Positions 22,431-33,550 of a DNA stretch of 64,000 bases are shown one piece after another (position 1 is the first letter of the stretch; every line of letters begins with the position of its first letter). Under the pieces are notes generated by a model that ran no database searches, was not told where the DNA came from, and was given only the letters and a program-made list of their open reading frames with translations. Position numbers and translations under genes: made by a program. Source of the DNA: Streptococcus troglodytae (GTDB lineage: Bacteria > Bacillota > Bacilli > Lactobacillales > Streptococcaceae); assembly GCF_002355215.1 (NCBI RefSeq), contig NZ_AP014612.1, forward strand, positions 1,116,001-1,180,000. Reading direction: 5' to 3'.

Positions 22431-23221
22431 TTCTTTCTCTCCTTAGTTACCCACATAATGACAAGCATGGTAACAATCAAAATGACACCAATAGTTGACC
22501 CCATTCCCCAATTTTGTGTAGTCAGAAAGTTCTGTTCAATAGCAGTCCCTAAAGTAATGACGCGATTGCCACCAATTAGGCGTGTCAGCATAAAAAGACT
22601 GAGACTAGGGATGAAAACAGATTGGACACCACTTCTAACACCATTTAAAGACAAGGGGAAAATGACCTTGGTGAAGGTCTGCCAATCAGTTGCCCCTAAA
22701 TCACGACTAGCATTGATAAGATTGGGATCAATGTCATCAAGAGCATTAAAAATCGGCAAAATCATAAAAGGAATTTCAATATAAGAAGCCACGAAAATAA
22801 AAGAAAAATCAGTAAAAAGAATCTGTTTGGGTGCCAATCCCATAAACTGTAAAAAACTATTGACACCACCATGAATACCAAAAATTCCCATAAAAGCATA
22901 GGCTTTAAGTAAAAGGTTAATCCAAGTGGGCAAGATAACTAACATTAACCACAATTGTTTGTGCTTAAGATTTGTCAAGATAAGTGCCGTCGGGTAAGAA
23001 ATAAGAAGTGTCACTAAAGTAATAATAGCAGCATATAAAATAGAATTAAGGCTCATTTTCAAATAAGTCCAGTTGGTAAAAAAAGTTTTATAATTGCTTA
23101 ATGTGACATGCCCCTCAATATCAAAAAAAGATTTGTAGAGAATAAGTGCTACCGGCGCTAAAACAAAAAAACCTATCCAAAGGAGATAAGGCAGGGAAAA
23201 GAAATTAACCTTCCTCTTCAT
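22427..23221 (-). CDS. potB: spermidine/putrescine ABC transporter permease
   Basis: A 264-aa permease partner of PotC. Six hydrophobic segments and the coupling loop [20 protein letters not shown] near residue 170 are visible. The start overlaps the end of potA. Confidence 0.93.
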   Translation of the reverse strand: MKRKVNFFSLPYLLWIGFFVLAPVALILYKSFFDIEGHVTLSNYKTFFTNWTYLKMSLNSILYAAIITLVTLLISYPTALILTNLKHKQLWLMLVILPTWINLLLKAYAFMGIFGIHGGVNSFLQFMGLAPKQILFTDFSFIFVASYIEIPFMILPIFNALDDIDPNLINASRDLGATDWQTFTKVIFPLSLNGVRSGVQSVFIPSLSLFMLTRLIGGNRVITLGTAIEQNFLTTQNWGMGSTIGVILIVTMLVIMWVTKERKK

Positions 23222-24359
23222 GACGTTCCTCCTCTATGGCATTTATTAGACCTTCTTCATGTTCTTCTGTTTCCGCATATTCTTCAATACGGGCATCAAA
23301 TTCTGCCTCAGTTTCGTTAAGACGCATGATATGGATATCTTCAGGTGTAAAGTCAAGACCGATAATCTCACCTTCAATAGCTTTACGCGTTGAATGAATC
23401 ATCCATTCATTGCCGAGTTCGTCATGAGCGATAATTTCATAATGAACACCACGAAAAAGCTGTGTTTCAACTTTGACCTGAAGCTTGCCTTCTTCTGGCA
23501 ACGTAATCTGCAAATCCTCTGGGCGAATGACCACTTCAACAGTTTCATTAGGCCGCATACCACCATCAACAGCTTCGAAACGTTTACCATTAAACTCAAC
23601 CAAGTAATCCTCAATCATGGTGGCTGGCAGAATATTAGATTCCCCAATAAAAGTAGCAACAAAATGGTTGATTGGTTCATCATAAATATCAACAGGTGTT
23701 CCTGATTGGACAATTTCCCCATCATTCATGACAAAAATCCAATCAGACATAGCTAATGCTTCTTCTTGATCGTGCGTTACAAAGACAAACGTAATCCCTA
23801 AACGCTGCTGCAGCTCTCGCAATTCATACTGCATTTCTGTTCGCAATTTCAAATCCAAAGCTGACAGAGGCTCGTCCAATAAAACAACCTTGGGCTGATT
23901 GATAATGGCACGAGCAATAGCAACACGCTGACGCTGTCCGCCCGATAGTTTTCTAATTGAACGCTTTTCAAAACCAGACAAACGCACCATGTTTAAGGCT
24001 TCCGTAACACGTTTTTCAATTTCCTTCTTAGCTACTTTGCGTAATTTTAGCGGAAAGGCAACATTTTCAAAAACTGTCATATGCGGAAAGAGCGCATAAG
24101 ACTGAAAGACCGTGTGCACATCACGTTTATTGATAGGGATATCATTGATTCGTTTTCCATCAAGAAAAATGCCACCGCTGCTCGCTTCCAGTAAACCCGC
24201 GATTAGATTTAGAATGGTTGATTTCCCTGAACCGGACGCTCCAAGAAGCGTGTAAAACTTCCCTTCTTCTAATTCAAAGTTAATATTTTTTAAAACAACA
24301 GTACCATTGTCTTCGAAAACTTTTGACACATTTTTAAATGCAATGATTGGATCAGTCAA
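23205..24359 (-). CDS. potA: spermidine/putrescine ABC transporter ATP-binding protein
   Basis: The 384-aa ATPase that powers the polyamine importer. Walker [10 protein letters not shown] lies near residue 37, the signature [14 protein letters not shown] near residue 138, Walker [13 protein letters not shown] near residue 158, and the switch histidine in VTHDQEEA. The C-terminal third is a regulatory TOBE-type domain, ending in an acidic Glu-rich tail. The start appears to be TTG, three bases beyond the murB stop, with GGAGG inside the end of murB, so coupling to murB is likely. Confidence 0.93.
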   Translation of the reverse strand: MTDPIIAFKNVSKVFEDNGTVVLKNINFELEEGKFYTLLGASGSGKSTILNLIAGLLEASSGGIFLDGKRINDIPINKRDVHTVFQSYALFPHMTVFENVAFPLKLRKVAKKEIEKRVTEALNMVRLSGFEKRSIRKLSGGQRQRVAIARAIINQPKVVLLDEPLSALDLKLRTEMQYELRELQQRLGITFVFVTHDQEEALAMSDWIFVMNDGEIVQSGTPVDIYDEPINHFVATFIGESNILPATMIEDYLVEFNGKRFEAVDGGMRPNETVEVVIRPEDLQITLPEEGKLQVKVETQLFRGVHYEIIAHDELGNEWMIHSTRKAIEGEIIGLDFTPEDIHIMRLNETEAEFDARIEEYAETEEHEEGLINAIEEERHEEEG

Positions 24360-24362
24360 TAC

Positions 24363-25283
24363 CTATGAATCCTCCATTTGTACTTCTTTTTCACCAATAA
24401 TCCGAACCTCTGGTTCAAGCGTAACGCCAGAATGTTCTTTAACTCTACGAATAACATCAGCAATTAGGTCTTCGTAATTTTTAGCTGAACCGTTAGCAAC
24501 ATTGACCATAAAACCGGCATGTTTTGTACTAACTTCAACACCGCCAATACGATGTCCCATTAATTGGGCTTCCATAATCAACTGACCAGCAAAATGTCCT
24601 AAAGGACGTTTGAAGACTGAACCGCAAGAAGGATGCTCCAAGGGCTGTTTAAGTTCTCGTAAATGATTTAAACGCTGCATTTCCTGACTGATAACCATAT
24701 AATCCCCTGGTTTTAAAGAAAACTTGGCTGAAATGACAACTTCCTGATTATCTTGTAAAACAGAATGACGATAACCAAAGCGCATATCACACGCTTCAAT
24801 CGTTTTAATCTCACCATCTCTAGTTAAAACCTGAGCTGAGATCAAAATATGCGAGATTTCACCACCGTAAGCACCAGCATTCATAAAAACAGCACCGCCA
24901 ATACTTCCTGGAATGCCGCAAGCAAATTCAAAACCAGTCAAGCTATGATATTGAGCAACTTTAGTCGTCTCAATCAGATTAGAACCTGCTTCTGCTTCAA
25001 TGACATAACCGTCAACGGTCACGGCATTAAGTTTGTCAAACATGATGACAAAGCCACGAATCCCACCATCACGCACAATCAAATTACTGGCATTTCCTAA
25101 AACCATCCAAGGTAAGTTGTTTTGATTAGCAAATTTAACAATGCGAGCGAGTTCATAACGATTACGCGGAAAGGCTAAAAAATCAGCTGGACCGCCCACT
25201 TTTGTATAGGTATATTTTTTTAGGGGTTCATTAATACGAATATCAATGCCTTCTAAACTTTTGTTCATTTCATTTGATATCAT
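24363..25283 (-). CDS. murB: UDP-N-acetylenolpyruvoylglucosamine reductase
   Basis: An FAD enzyme that completes UDP-N-acetylmuramate synthesis for peptidoglycan. The 306-aa protein has the FAD-binding [13 protein letters not shown] near residue 28, [12 protein letters not shown] near residue 62, [20 protein letters not shown] near residue 125 and the catalytic serine region [11 protein letters not shown] near residue 218, which fits the type II enzyme. It is immediately upstream of potA. Confidence 0.95.
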   Translation of the reverse strand: MISNEMNKSLEGIDIRINEPLKKYTYTKVGGPADFLAFPRNRYELARIVKFANQNNLPWMVLGNASNLIVRDGGIRGFVIMFDKLNAVTVDGYVIEAEAGSNLIETTKVAQYHSLTGFEFACGIPGSIGGAVFMNAGAYGGEISHILISAQVLTRDGEIKTIEACDMRFGYRHSVLQDNQEVVISAKFSLKPGDYMVISQEMQRLNHLRELKQPLEHPSCGSVFKRPLGHFAGQLIMEAQLMGHRIGGVEVSTKHAGFMVNVANGSAKNYEDLIADVIRRVKEHSGVTLEPEVRIIGEKEVQMEDS

Positions 25284-25416
25284 TAGTTATTCTCTACTTT
25301 TTCATACTAAAAAATCGGTAAATTAAACCGATTTTATTATATCAAATTTTACCTACTTTGACGACAAGAGAAGTTATTTTTCCATTAATTCATCATTTCC
25401 CAATCTGATAGTTTTC

Positions 25417-25896
25417 CTACCAGATTTTAACTCCTGATTTGTCCACTTTTTCCAGCAAAACAGCTACTGTTTCCTTTAAAACCGGATGAACTAATTCACT
25501 GGCAATATCATTAAGAGGAACCAAAACAAAAGCACGATTCTGCAAATAAGGATGGGGGATTTTGAGGGTACCCTCTTTAATAATAGTATTTCCATAAAAT
25601 AAGATATCAATATCAATAGTTCTGGGGCCCCAATGTTCATGACGAACACGATTTAAATGCTTTTCAATTTTTTGGCAAGCCTCTAGTAAATCGTATGGTG
25701 ATAACTCAGTTTCAAGTCGACACACGAGATTTAAAAAATCCGCCTGATCTACTTTTCCCCAAGCTGCTGTTTCATAAACGGGGGATACTGCTTGCATAGT
25801 AGTATGAGGAAGGTGTGCCAGTTTATCTAAAGCTTTCTGTAGATAAATTTGTCGATTTCCTATGTTACTACCTAGACTTAAATAAACAAGTGTCAT
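25417..25896 (-). CDS. folK: 2-amino-4-hydroxy-6-hydroxymethyldihydropteridine pyrophosphokinase
   Basis: Activates the pterin for folate assembly by transferring pyrophosphate from ATP. At 159 aa it has the family length, with SLGSNIGNR at the N-terminus, the signature RWGPRTIDIDIL-like WGPRTIDIDILFYG near residue 91 and IPHPYLQNRAFVLVPL near residue 118. It overlaps folB by four bases and is the last fol gene before murB. Confidence 0.95.
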   Translation of the reverse strand: MTLVYLSLGSNIGNRQIYLQKALDKLAHLPHTTMQAVSPVYETAAWGKVDQADFLNLVCRLETELSPYDLLEACQKIEKHLNRVRHEHWGPRTIDIDILFYGNTIIKEGTLKIPHPYLQNRAFVLVPLNDIASELVHPVLKETVAVLLEKVDKSGVKIW

Positions 25897-26255
25897 GAGC
25901 GCTCTCGTTCCAATTCAATGCCAACCCTATCATAATGGCCAGCTATTGGCGGATTTTCCTTAGTAATACGAATCTTGATGGCATTGACTGATGAAAATTG
26001 TTCAAAAATATCTTCACAAATGACCCCTGCCAATCTTTCGATCAGGGCATATTGACTATTTTCAACGCAGGTCTTAAGCACTGAAAAAACCTGACCATAA
26101 TTCACCGTATCTTCCAATTTATCTGTTTTTGAAGCTGCTGTTAAATCAAGTGAGAGGTCTAGGTCAACCGTAAAAATCTGGCCCAAGGCCTTTTCTTCAG
26201 AAAAAACACCATGATAAGCATAAAAACGACAGCCCTTTAAAATAATCTTATCCAT
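25893..26255 (-). CDS. folB: dihydroneopterin aldolase
   Basis: Cleaves dihydroneopterin to hydroxymethyldihydropterin. The 120-aa protein shows the family start ILKGCRFYAYHGVFSEEK with the conserved YHG, DTVNYGQV near residue 48 and the lysine of RITKENPPI near residue 98. It sits between folP and folK, with six and minus four base spacing, consistent with one operon. Confidence 0.94.
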   Translation of the reverse strand: MDKIILKGCRFYAYHGVFSEEKALGQIFTVDLDLSLDLTAASKTDKLEDTVNYGQVFSVLKTCVENSQYALIERLAGVICEDIFEQFSSVNAIKIRITKENPPIAGHYDRVGIELERERS

Positions 26256-26261
26256 AATACC

Positions 26262-27062
26262 TCATACTAACTGGCTGCTGACCTTTACAATGTCTTTGTT
26301 TGCAGCCACATTATGTACTCTGACCATTTGGCAACCCTTACTAATAGCGTAGCCAGAAAGAGCTGCTGTTGCCATATCACGCTCTTGCGGTTTGGTATGA
26401 CCGCCTAACAGACTATCAACCACACGTTTTCTGGAAATACCAAATAAAACAGGGTAACCAAGCTTAGTCACCTCCGCCAAACCTTTCAGAAGTTCCATGT
26501 TTTGTTCAACATTTTTAGCGAAACCAAACCCAGGATCAAGCCAAATATTTTCCTTTTTAACTCCTGCTTTTTGAGCTAAATCAGCACGTTCCAGTAAGAA
26601 TTGGCAGACATCTTCTGTCACATTGCCATAAACTTCTTCAGTCTGATTGTGCATCAAAATAATAGGTGCATTAATTTCAGCTGCTAATTGAAACATTTGT
26701 CCATCATAAAGGCCGGACCACACATCGTTTAATATGTGCGCTCCTGCAGCAAGGGCTGCTCGAGCAGTCTCAGTCTTATAGGTATCAATGCTAATCAGAC
26801 AGTTAAACTTTTCACTAATAGCTTCAACAATTGGAACAATCCGCTTAATTTCATCCTCCGCAGAAATAAATGCTGCGCCGGGACGTGTGGATTCACCGCC
26901 GATATCAATAACAGCCGCTCCTGCTGCCAACATGACTTCAACCTGTTTTAGAGCCTGATCGATTGTTTCATATTGTCCGCCATCTGAAAATGAATCTGGG
27001 GTTACATTGAGAATCCCCATAATAGCCGCGTTACCAGCCACTTCATAGTTACCAATTTTCAT
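26262..27062 (-). CDS. folP: dihydropteroate synthase
   Basis: Joins the activated pterin to p-aminobenzoate; it is the sulfonamide target. The 266-aa protein has MGILNVTPDSFSDGG near residue 14, the phosphate-binding GGESTRPGA near residue 58, and the C-terminal pair FGISRKR and MVRVHNV. It lies nine bases after folE. Confidence 0.96.
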   Translation of the reverse strand: MKIGNYEVAGNAAIMGILNVTPDSFSDGGQYETIDQALKQVEVMLAAGAAVIDIGGESTRPGAAFISAEDEIKRIVPIVEAISEKFNCLISIDTYKTETARAALAAGAHILNDVWSGLYDGQMFQLAAEINAPIILMHNQTEEVYGNVTEDVCQFLLERADLAQKAGVKKENIWLDPGFGFAKNVEQNMELLKGLAEVTKLGYPVLFGISRKRVVDSLLGGHTKPQERDMATAALSGYAISKGCQMVRVHNVAANKDIVKVSSQLV

Positions 27063-27071
27063 ACTTACTCC

Positions 27072-27650
27072 CTAGTTATGATGTATCATTGCTATAATTT
27101 CCTGACGCGTTTCTTTATCAGATTGGCAAACACCTCTAACAACTCTGGTTACAGTTTTGCTGCCAGGCTTTTTGATTCCTCTCATAGTCATACACATGTG
27201 CTCTGCTTCAATCATAACAAGGACACCTTTGGGTTTTAGGGCTTCTTCAAGAGCATTAGCTATTTGATCTGTCAGTCGCTCCTGCAGCTGCGGACGTTTG
27301 CTGGCCACTTCAACAGCACGAGCCAATTTACTAAGTCCTGTGACGCGGCCGTCACTCGGAATATAGGCAACATGTGCTAAGCCGTAAAAAGGGACCAAAT
27401 GATGCTCACACATAGAATAAAATGGGATATCCTTGACTAAGACAACTTCTTCGTGTCCTTCAGAAAAAACAGCTGTAAACTGGTCTTTAGGGTCCTCATT
27501 AAGACCTGCAAACATTTCCTGATACATCCTAGCAACACGCTTTGGTGTATCTAGCAGTCCTTCACGATTAGGGTCTTCACCAAGCGCTTCTAACAACTGA
27601 TAAACGGCTTCTTCAATCTTTTTTTGGTTTGACATTATTTTCTCATTCAT
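27072..27650 (-). CDS. folE: GTP cyclohydrolase I
   Basis: Opens the GTP ring to start pterin synthesis. The 192-aa protein contains [12 protein letters not shown] near residue 84, with zinc-ligand Cys and His, and the second zinc cysteine in EHMCMTMRG near residue 153. The start may be the ATG at 27650 or an in-frame ATG 15 bases downstream. It follows folC by only a few bases. Confidence 0.95.
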   Translation of the reverse strand: MNEKIMSNQKKIEEAVYQLLEALGEDPNREGLLDTPKRVARMYQEMFAGLNEDPKDQFTAVFSEGHEEVVLVKDIPFYSMCEHHLVPFYGLAHVAYIPSDGRVTGLSKLARAVEVASKRPQLQERLTDQIANALEEALKPKGVLVMIEAEHMCMTMRGIKKPGSKTVTRVVRGVCQSDKETRQEIIAMIHHN

Positions 27651-27655
27651 TTTTC

Positions 27656-28933
27656 TTAATACAATCTATTATAGCCTATTTCTTCATTTTTCAAAAGAAC
27701 TTTTCTGACTTGTGAAATAAAATAGAGCGATCCTGTAATGACATAAAAGTCATCTCTTTGAGCCTTACTTAATCTTTTGAGCCAAAGTCTAAAATCTCTG
27801 ACTTGTTTGTAAATCTGTGGATAATCTTTCAAAGGAAGGGCATTAGGATAAGAAAAGGTTGTCACAGTCAAATCAGTGAATTGATTTAATTGCTTTAACA
27901 TGCTGTCAATTGGTTTGGTATTAATGGCCGCAAAAAGAATATGAATCTTTTTATCAGCATACTGCTCTTTTAAAAGTTCCACTAAAACAGCAACACTTTC
28001 ATTATTATGAGCACCATCAATCATAAGATTATCTTTGATAAACTCTGTCCTTCCTATCCAGTAGTTATGAACCAGACTTTTTTGAATAACAGTATCAGTT
28101 ACCTTAGGAAAATGCTCTTGTAATAAAAGGCTAGCCATAATAGCCAAAGCAGCATTAGATCTTTGATGGTATCCTTGCATGGCCAATTTAATATCAGAAA
28201 TCTTTTTATTGCCGCAAATAAAATCAAACCTCTCACCCTTATCTACAAGATAAAAAGTGTTCCCTAACTCATAAATAGAGCTCTGAGTTTCTTTGGCTTT
28301 TTGGTAAAAAAAGGCCTTAACATCAGGACGTTTTTCAGCAAAAATAAAAGGGACACCCTCTTTTAAAACACCAACCTTTTGCTGAGCAATATCTGAATAA
28401 GTCTCTCCCAAAACAGCCTGATGGTCCAGTCCAATGGAGGTACAAATAACAGCTTGCGCCTTAAAAACATTAGTTGAATCGTAGAGTCCGCCCATTCCTG
28501 CCTCAATAAAAACTAAATCAACCGGATGCACTTTCCCGAAATAAAGAAACATTAGAAGCGTGATAATTTCAAACTCTGTCGCTGCTTCCAAATCAGTCTC
28601 AAGAGGCAGACGTTCAACCACAGGTTTGGCTAATTGAACTAAATAAACAAGATCCCTTTCACTAATCATTTGGCCATTAATTGAGATTCGCTCTCTAAAG
28701 TCAATAATATAAGGCGAAATAAAAGTTCCAACCCGATAACCTGCTTCACTAAAAATAGTTTGTAAATCATTAACAGTGGATCCTTTACCATTGGTACCGA
28801 CAACATGGATGCCGCAAATATGCCGTTGGGGATTGCCCAATTTTTCTAGCATCCAAGTCATACGTTCCAAGCCCGGTTTAATCCCAAACTTTAAACTATC
28901 TTGTATCCAAGTCAATGCTTCTTGATAATTCAT
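27656..28933 (-). CDS. folC: folylpolyglutamate synthase/dihydrofolate synthase
   Basis: Adds glutamate to dihydropteroate and folates. The 425-aa Mur-ligase-like enzyme has the ATP loop GTNGKGST near residue 45, the folate loop [12 protein letters not shown] near residue 150 and DGAHNNES near residue 305. The ATG at 28933 follows CTGGAG; an earlier in-frame codon at 29008 lacks a ribosome site. It heads the fol operon folC-E-P-B-K. Confidence 0.94.
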   Translation of the reverse strand: MNYQEALTWIQDSLKFGIKPGLERMTWMLEKLGNPQRHICGIHVVGTNGKGSTVNDLQTIFSEAGYRVGTFISPYIIDFRERISINGQMISERDLVYLVQLAKPVVERLPLETDLEAATEFEIITLLMFLYFGKVHPVDLVFIEAGMGGLYDSTNVFKAQAVICTSIGLDHQAVLGETYSDIAQQKVGVLKEGVPFIFAEKRPDVKAFFYQKAKETQSSIYELGNTFYLVDKGERFDFICGNKKISDIKLAMQGYHQRSNAALAIMASLLLQEHFPKVTDTVIQKSLVHNYWIGRTEFIKDNLMIDGAHNNESVAVLVELLKEQYADKKIHILFAAINTKPIDSMLKQLNQFTDLTVTTFSYPNALPLKDYPQIYKQVRDFRLWLKRLSKAQRDDFYVITGSLYFISQVRKVLLKNEEIGYNRLY

Positions 28934-29102
28934 TTTTTCTCCAGCTCTAAATTTCAAAAACACAGATGAATTTAAGACAAAGCCATCATGACCAATACAA
29001 TCACCCACAAGCGGATATATCTTTTAGAAGATTACCTATAAAATATTCAAAGTATATTGCTAACGCAGCAGTTACCATTCATTATTAAGTAAAGATTCTT
29101 AT

Positions 29103-29969
29103 TTAATTTTTATCTACCCTTACACCCTTAGCATCAACACAAAGCAAATGAGTACTACCATTTAGCTCTAAAGCATCAATATCCGCCTTGATTTGATCAG
29201 CCTTATCTTGATCCGTTAAGACAATAACCGTCGGCCCTGCACCAGAAAGGTAGCTGGCATAAGCACCGTTTCGCTTACTGATCTCTTTAATTTGTGCAAA
29301 TTCCCTTACCAAGGATTGACGAAAACGTTCATGAAAGCGGTCACTCATAATAGCTTCACCCGCTGTCTTTAAATCACCAGTCAAAAGGCCGGCAACAGCA
29401 ACATTGGCAATTGAGCTAGCAGCCACTGCTTCCTTATATGTTAAATCTGTCGGTAAAACATCACGGCTGTCACTGGTTTTTAACTCATAATTAGGGATAA
29501 AAGCAATAAAAGAACTTTTAGGAAAATCAGCAACAATATAATTAACTTTTTGATTGATATAACTAGAAATCACGAGATTCCCAAATAAGGCTGGTGCCAC
29601 ATTGTCTGGATGTCCTTCAATTTCCGTTGCAATATCTAACTTTTCACTGTCTGTTAAATTCAGATCTGCTAATTGATTAGCCAATTCAATACCTGCAACA
29701 ATAACAGAACTTGATGATCCTAATCCTCTTGCCAGAGGAATGTCACTAACCATACGCAAACGATGAGGTCTGAGATCTGGTGCCACTTTCAAAGCTGTTA
29801 CAAGCAGCAAGTTATGCTCATCACTTGGAATATCACCCAAATCATGACTAATATGCCAAGAAGCAGCTTCTTCTAAAACTTCAATAGAAAGATATTTGGA
29901 AAGAGCAACGCCGACAGAGTCAAAGCCGGGTCCAATATTGGCTGATGTTGCAGGTACTGTAATTTTCAT
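29103..29969 (-). CDS. thrB: homoserine kinase
   Basis: Phosphorylates homoserine on the way to threonine. The 288-aa GHMP-family kinase shows [15 protein letters not shown] at the N-terminus, the ATP loop [16 protein letters not shown] near residue 83 and the C-terminal YLSGAGPTV near residue 240. It begins directly after hom with one base between them. Confidence 0.96.
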   Translation of the reverse strand: MKITVPATSANIGPGFDSVGVALSKYLSIEVLEEAASWHISHDLGDIPSDEHNLLLVTALKVAPDLRPHRLRMVSDIPLARGLGSSSSVIVAGIELANQLADLNLTDSEKLDIATEIEGHPDNVAPALFGNLVISSYINQKVNYIVADFPKSSFIAFIPNYELKTSDSRDVLPTDLTYKEAVAASSIANVAVAGLLTGDLKTAGEAIMSDRFHERFRQSLVREFAQIKEISKRNGAYASYLSGAGPTVIVLTDQDKADQIKADIDALELNGSTHLLCVDAKGVRVDKN

Positions 29970-29970
29970 C

Positions 29971-31257
29971 TTATTCCCCTAATACTTTGAAAGTGTTGAG
30001 CAATTTAAAGTCTGCCACAGCTTGTAATTTCTCAGTGACATTTACTAACTGACTCTTACTTACCGAATGCGTAATAATCACCACACGCGCTTGTTCACCA
30101 TTAGCTTTTTGCTGTAAAACTTGTTCAAAAGAGATATCCTCCGAATTGAAGATTTCGGCCAAGCACAGCATCTTACCTTTTTCATCTGCTGTATTAATAG
30201 CAAAATAGTAATGACTTTTAACATCATCAGGATGCGCAATTTTTGTTTCACGGATAAATTCATTGAAGCGTTTACCGACATTACCGTCTTTGATGCGACG
30301 AGCGATGCGAATCACATCAGCTACAACAGAAGTTGCTGTTGGCTTTTGGCCGGCACCCGGTCCATAGTACATAGACTCGCCAATACCAATTGATTCCACA
30401 AAAACTGCATTCATCACATCATTAACACTGGCAAGCGGATGAGATTTTGGAAGGAATGTAGGCGACACTTCTGCAAAAATACCAGAAGGTGTTTCCTCAA
30501 CTGAACCAACCAGCTTGATAACATAACCTAGTTGCTGTGCCATAGCGACATCATCAGGAGTAATGCTTGAAATACCTTGATGCACTACTTGATCAAAATC
30601 AATTGTCATGCCAAAACCAAATTGGCTGAGAATAACAGCCTTATAAGCCGCATCAATTCCTTCAACATCATTGGTCGGATCGCTTTCGGCATAACCTAAT
30701 TCCTGAGCTTTTTTGAGAGCCGCTTCATAGGTCCAGCCTTCATCGACCATTTTGGTCATCATAAAATTAGAGGTTCCGTTTAATACCCCAAGAATACGAG
30801 TGACCTTATCAGAAGTCAATGAATTGGCTAAAGTGCGTAAAATTGGAATACCACCAGCAACAGCAGCCTCATAGTAAAAAGCTACACCCTTATCTTGAGC
30901 AAGTCTGATAAGTTCTTTACCGTGCATTGCAATTAAGTCTTTATTAGCTGAAACAACATGTTTACCAGCTTCAAGCGCCTTGGTGATAAAAGTTTTAGCT
31001 GGTTCAATGCGTCCCATCAATTCCACAACAATAGCAATATTGTCATCGGACAAAATATCATCAACATTCGTTACAAAGTTAAAATCATTGCCCGCTGCTA
31101 AAAGACGTTTTTTCTCATCGTCGTCTTTAACCAAAACTTTAGCAATTTCAAGTTTAGTCCCTGAAGCAGCTGTAATTTTATCCTTGTTTTCCTTCAATAA
31201 AAACGGCATTCCGCTCGCTACTGTACCAAACCCAAGCAAACCAATTTTTATAGACAT
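29971..31257 (-). CDS. hom: homoserine dehydrogenase
   Basis: Reduces aspartate semialdehyde to homoserine, feeding threonine and methionine. The 428-aa protein has a nucleotide-binding loop [11 protein letters not shown], the catalytic-domain motif [18 protein letters not shown] [13 protein letters not shown] near residue 163, and a C-terminal ACT domain (about 350-428) that allows feedback control. It is divergent from the deacetylase and transcribed with thrB. Confidence 0.96.
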   Translation of the reverse strand: MSIKIGLLGFGTVASGMPFLLKENKDKITAASGTKLEIAKVLVKDDDEKKRLLAAGNDFNFVTNVDDILSDDNIAIVVELMGRIEPAKTFITKALEAGKHVVSANKDLIAMHGKELIRLAQDKGVAFYYEAAVAGGIPILRTLANSLTSDKVTRILGVLNGTSNFMMTKMVDEGWTYEAALKKAQELGYAESDPTNDVEGIDAAYKAVILSQFGFGMTIDFDQVVHQGISSITPDDVAMAQQLGYVIKLVGSVEETPSGIFAEVSPTFLPKSHPLASVNDVMNAVFVESIGIGESMYYGPGAGQKPTATSVVADVIRIARRIKDGNVGKRFNEFIRETKIAHPDDVKSHYYFAINTADEKGKMLCLAEIFNSEDISFEQVLQQKANGEQARVVIITHSVSKSQLVNVTEKLQAVADFKLLNTFKVLGE

Positions 31258-31335
31258 TTCCTTCTCCTTGTAAACACAATTTTTTTCATTATATCAAATT
31301 TTTGACAGAATTTACAGCTAATTATCCGCTTCTTG

Positions 31336-31344
31336 TGCTATAAT
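31336..31344 (+). promoter_or_regulatory. extended -10 promoter of the deacetylase gene
   Basis: TGTGCTATAATGG contains TATAAT at 31339-31344 preceded by TG, an extended -10 box 19 bases before the start codon. No good -35 box is seen at the right distance. Confidence 0.55.
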
Positions 31345-31362
31345 GGGCTAAGAGGATATTTT

Positions 31363-32262
31363 ATGACTAAGAAAAAACATCAAAAGAAGTCATTAACAGG
31401 TCTTAATGCCATTTTAATTTTTGCCTGTGCTTTAACGTTAGGTTTTCTTCTTTTTGTAGTAACCTACCAAAAAAAGACAGCTACTAAAAATAGAACTGCA
31501 ACTACTACTGTGACCAGCATTACTAAAAGCACCCATCAAGAAAAAGAAAAAACTAACAGCAAATGGACTAAACAAGATCAGCCAGTTAAAATCCCTATTT
31601 TAATGTATCACGCTATCCATAATATGGCTCCAGAGGAAGCAGGAAATGCTAATCTCATTGTTGCCCCTGATATTTTTGAAAGCCATATTAAACGTTTGAG
31701 CGACGAAGGTTACTACTTTTTAACTCCAGAAGAAGCTTACAAAGCTCTTACTCAAAACAGTCTGCCTGCTAAAAAAGTGATTTGGCTGACTTTTGACGAC
31801 AGTCTTATTGACTTTTATAATATCGCCTTCCCTATCTTAAAAAAATATAAAGCCAAGGCTACCAATAATGTTATTACCAGTTTCACTCAGGAGGGAAGGG
31901 CTGGCAACCTAACGTTGAAGCAAATGAAAGAAATGAAAAAGGAAGGAATGTCTTTCCAATCTCATACCCTGACCCATCCTGATTTATCCGCTTCAGACCA
32001 AGACACGCAAGCTGCAGAGCTAAAGCAATCTAAGGATTACCTTGACAAAGAATTAGATCAAACCACAACAGCAATAGCTTATCCAGCGGGACGCTACAAT
32101 GATACAACGCTTAATTTAGCTAATCAATATAAGTTGGGAGTGACAACTAACGAAGGACTAGCTAGTGCTAACGATGGACTTCTCTCCCTAAATCGTGTCC
32201 GTATCCTACCAGACACAAGTGCAGATATTTTAATGAATACTATCTCTCCTGCCATTCAATAA
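31363..32262 (+). CDS. membrane-anchored polysaccharide deacetylase
   Basis: A 299-aa NodB-type deacetylase likely acting on cell-surface glycans. After a short basic start there is a membrane segment (about residues 14-34), a Thr/Lys-rich linker, and the catalytic domain with PILMYHAIH near residue 79, the metal motif TFDDSLIDF near residue 144 and SHTLTHPDLS near residue 205. FDDS replaces the more common FDDG but both aspartates remain. The ATG at 31363 has an AGAGGA site. Confidence 0.87.
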   Translation: MTKKKHQKKSLTGLNAILIFACALTLGFLLFVVTYQKKTATKNRTATTTVTSITKSTHQEKEKTNSKWTKQDQPVKIPILMYHAIHNMAPEEAGNANLIVAPDIFESHIKRLSDEGYYFLTPEEAYKALTQNSLPAKKVIWLTFDDSLIDFYNIAFPILKKYKAKATNNVITSFTQEGRAGNLTLKQMKEMKKEGMSFQSHTLTHPDLSASDQDTQAAELKQSKDYLDKELDQTTTAIAYPAGRYNDTTLNLANQYKLGVTTNEGLASANDGLLSLNRVRILPDTSADILMNTISPAIQ

Positions 32263-32305
32263 TAACAAAAGACTAGGATTAAAAACAGTCCTAGTCTTTT
32301 GTTAT
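32262..32305. terminator. bidirectional intrinsic terminator
   Basis: A 17-base perfect stem (ATAACAAAAGACTAGGA, 32262-32278, pairing with 32289-32305) with T residues on both sides, overlapping the end of the deacetylase gene. Confidence 0.8.
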
Positions 32306-32425
32306 ATATTAGCCTTGTCTTTCGTCCTTAGTGATAAAAATGAGGTAAAGATATAGATTATATTAAATTGTTTTGAAACCTATTTTCATCTACTGATTGG
32401 CTTTTTGTCAGTTAGCCTTAGGGGG

Positions 32426-33493
32426 CTAAACAGTTTCCAAAATATGTCGAAGCTGAACTGCACTTGGAGAAACTATCGGCAGAAAAGCCCCTTCATTCCA
32501 ACGACGAATAAAACTTGATGTTGAATGTTTAAAATACCCGCGACCACCGCTGGCTTGCAATTCTAATAACAAACTATCGGCTACAATATCTACGATATCA
32601 ATGCGCAGCTGAAAAAGCTGCCGCGGATTTCGAATGAAGTAGGTACGATCACCTAGACCTTCAAACAAGTCACTCTTAATGGCATTGAGACTTTTCAAAA
32701 CATTATCATATTCTGTTCTCAGAACTGAACGATTGCTGTTAAGACTTTGAGCGACTTCTTTTAAGGAACGCTCTGCTAAACCAAAAGCAAGACCAAATTG
32801 ATAGCCTAGAAATTCCGGACGTGTCTGAGCCAAGAAGTCTTCAGCATCATCTGATAAAATCCAGTTATTATCCAAAGGAACACGATTAAATGTGAGAGCT
32901 GCTGTGTTAGAACCCTGCAAGGAAACAAATTCTAAATCATCAGAACGTGATAAGTATGCTGCTGTTGATGGCACTGTCAAAATTAAAGGTTTTTTAGTTT
33001 CGTCTTCAAAAGAAGCCGCAAAAATAGTAACAAAATTATCAGAACGCAAATTAGTCACCCAAGGTAATCTGCCTTTAAGGTAATACTGTCCCTCTTGCTC
33101 AATGATAGTAACACTCAATTCTTCAATTTTAGATAAGAATTTTGTCGCATTTGACAGAGCTGTCCCGGCTGCTAATTTCCCTGTTAACAAACCAGGCAGC
33201 CAAGTCTTTCTAGCATAGTCGTTACTGCTTGCAAGAATATTTTCGATAAAGGTTCGATGTCCCCACGAGATAAAGGAAGCCGTTAAAGAATGCTGCGCTA
33301 ATTCTGACAAAAATCCAATAACCTCTGTTTGAGAACCACCCTTACCCCCAGATTTCTCTGGAACAGCAAGGCCAAAAACACCTTCCGCTGCTACTTTTTC
33401 TAATAGTTGGTCAGCTGCTCCGCCAGACTTTTGGTCAATCTGTTCAGCATGAGTATCTAACCAATCAATAAATTCTCCCGAAAAATAAGCCAT
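32426..33493 (-). CDS. acyl-CoA dehydrogenase-like protein
   Basis: A 355-aa flavoprotein of the acyl-CoA dehydrogenase family. The N-terminal helical region (FGLAVPEKSGGKGGS near residue 38), the middle domain and the C-terminal helical domain (SGGRGYFKHSTSSFIRRW near residue 315) are in order. The usual catalytic glutamate cannot be assigned by eye. The substrate is unknown. An insertion sequence ends two bases before its ATG at 33493, which removes its native ribosome site and promoter. It probably formed an operon with the AhpD-like gene at 34951. Confidence 0.8.
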   Translation of the reverse strand: MAYFSGEFIDWLDTHAEQIDQKSGGAADQLLEKVAAEGVFGLAVPEKSGGKGGSQTEVIGFLSELAQHSLTASFISWGHRTFIENILASSNDYARKTWLPGLLTGKLAAGTALSNATKFLSKIEELSVTIIEQEGQYYLKGRLPWVTNLRSDNFVTIFAASFEDETKKPLILTVPSTAAYLSRSDDLEFVSLQGSNTAALTFNRVPLDNNWILSDDAEDFLAQTRPEFLGYQFGLAFGLAERSLKEVAQSLNSNRSVLRTEYDNVLKSLNAIKSDLFEGLGDRTYFIRNPRQLFQLRIDIVDIVADSLLLELQASGGRGYFKHSTSSFIRRWNEGAFLPIVSPSAVQLRHILETV

Positions 33494-33550
33494 AATGAAC
33501 TGCACCCCAAAAGTTAGACAGAAAAATCTAACTTTTGGGGTGTTTTTATT

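Noticed and set aside
31302-31344. TTGACA at 31302 as -35 box of the deacetylase promoter
   Set aside because: It is 31 bases from the TATAAT box; far outside the working range of about 16-18.
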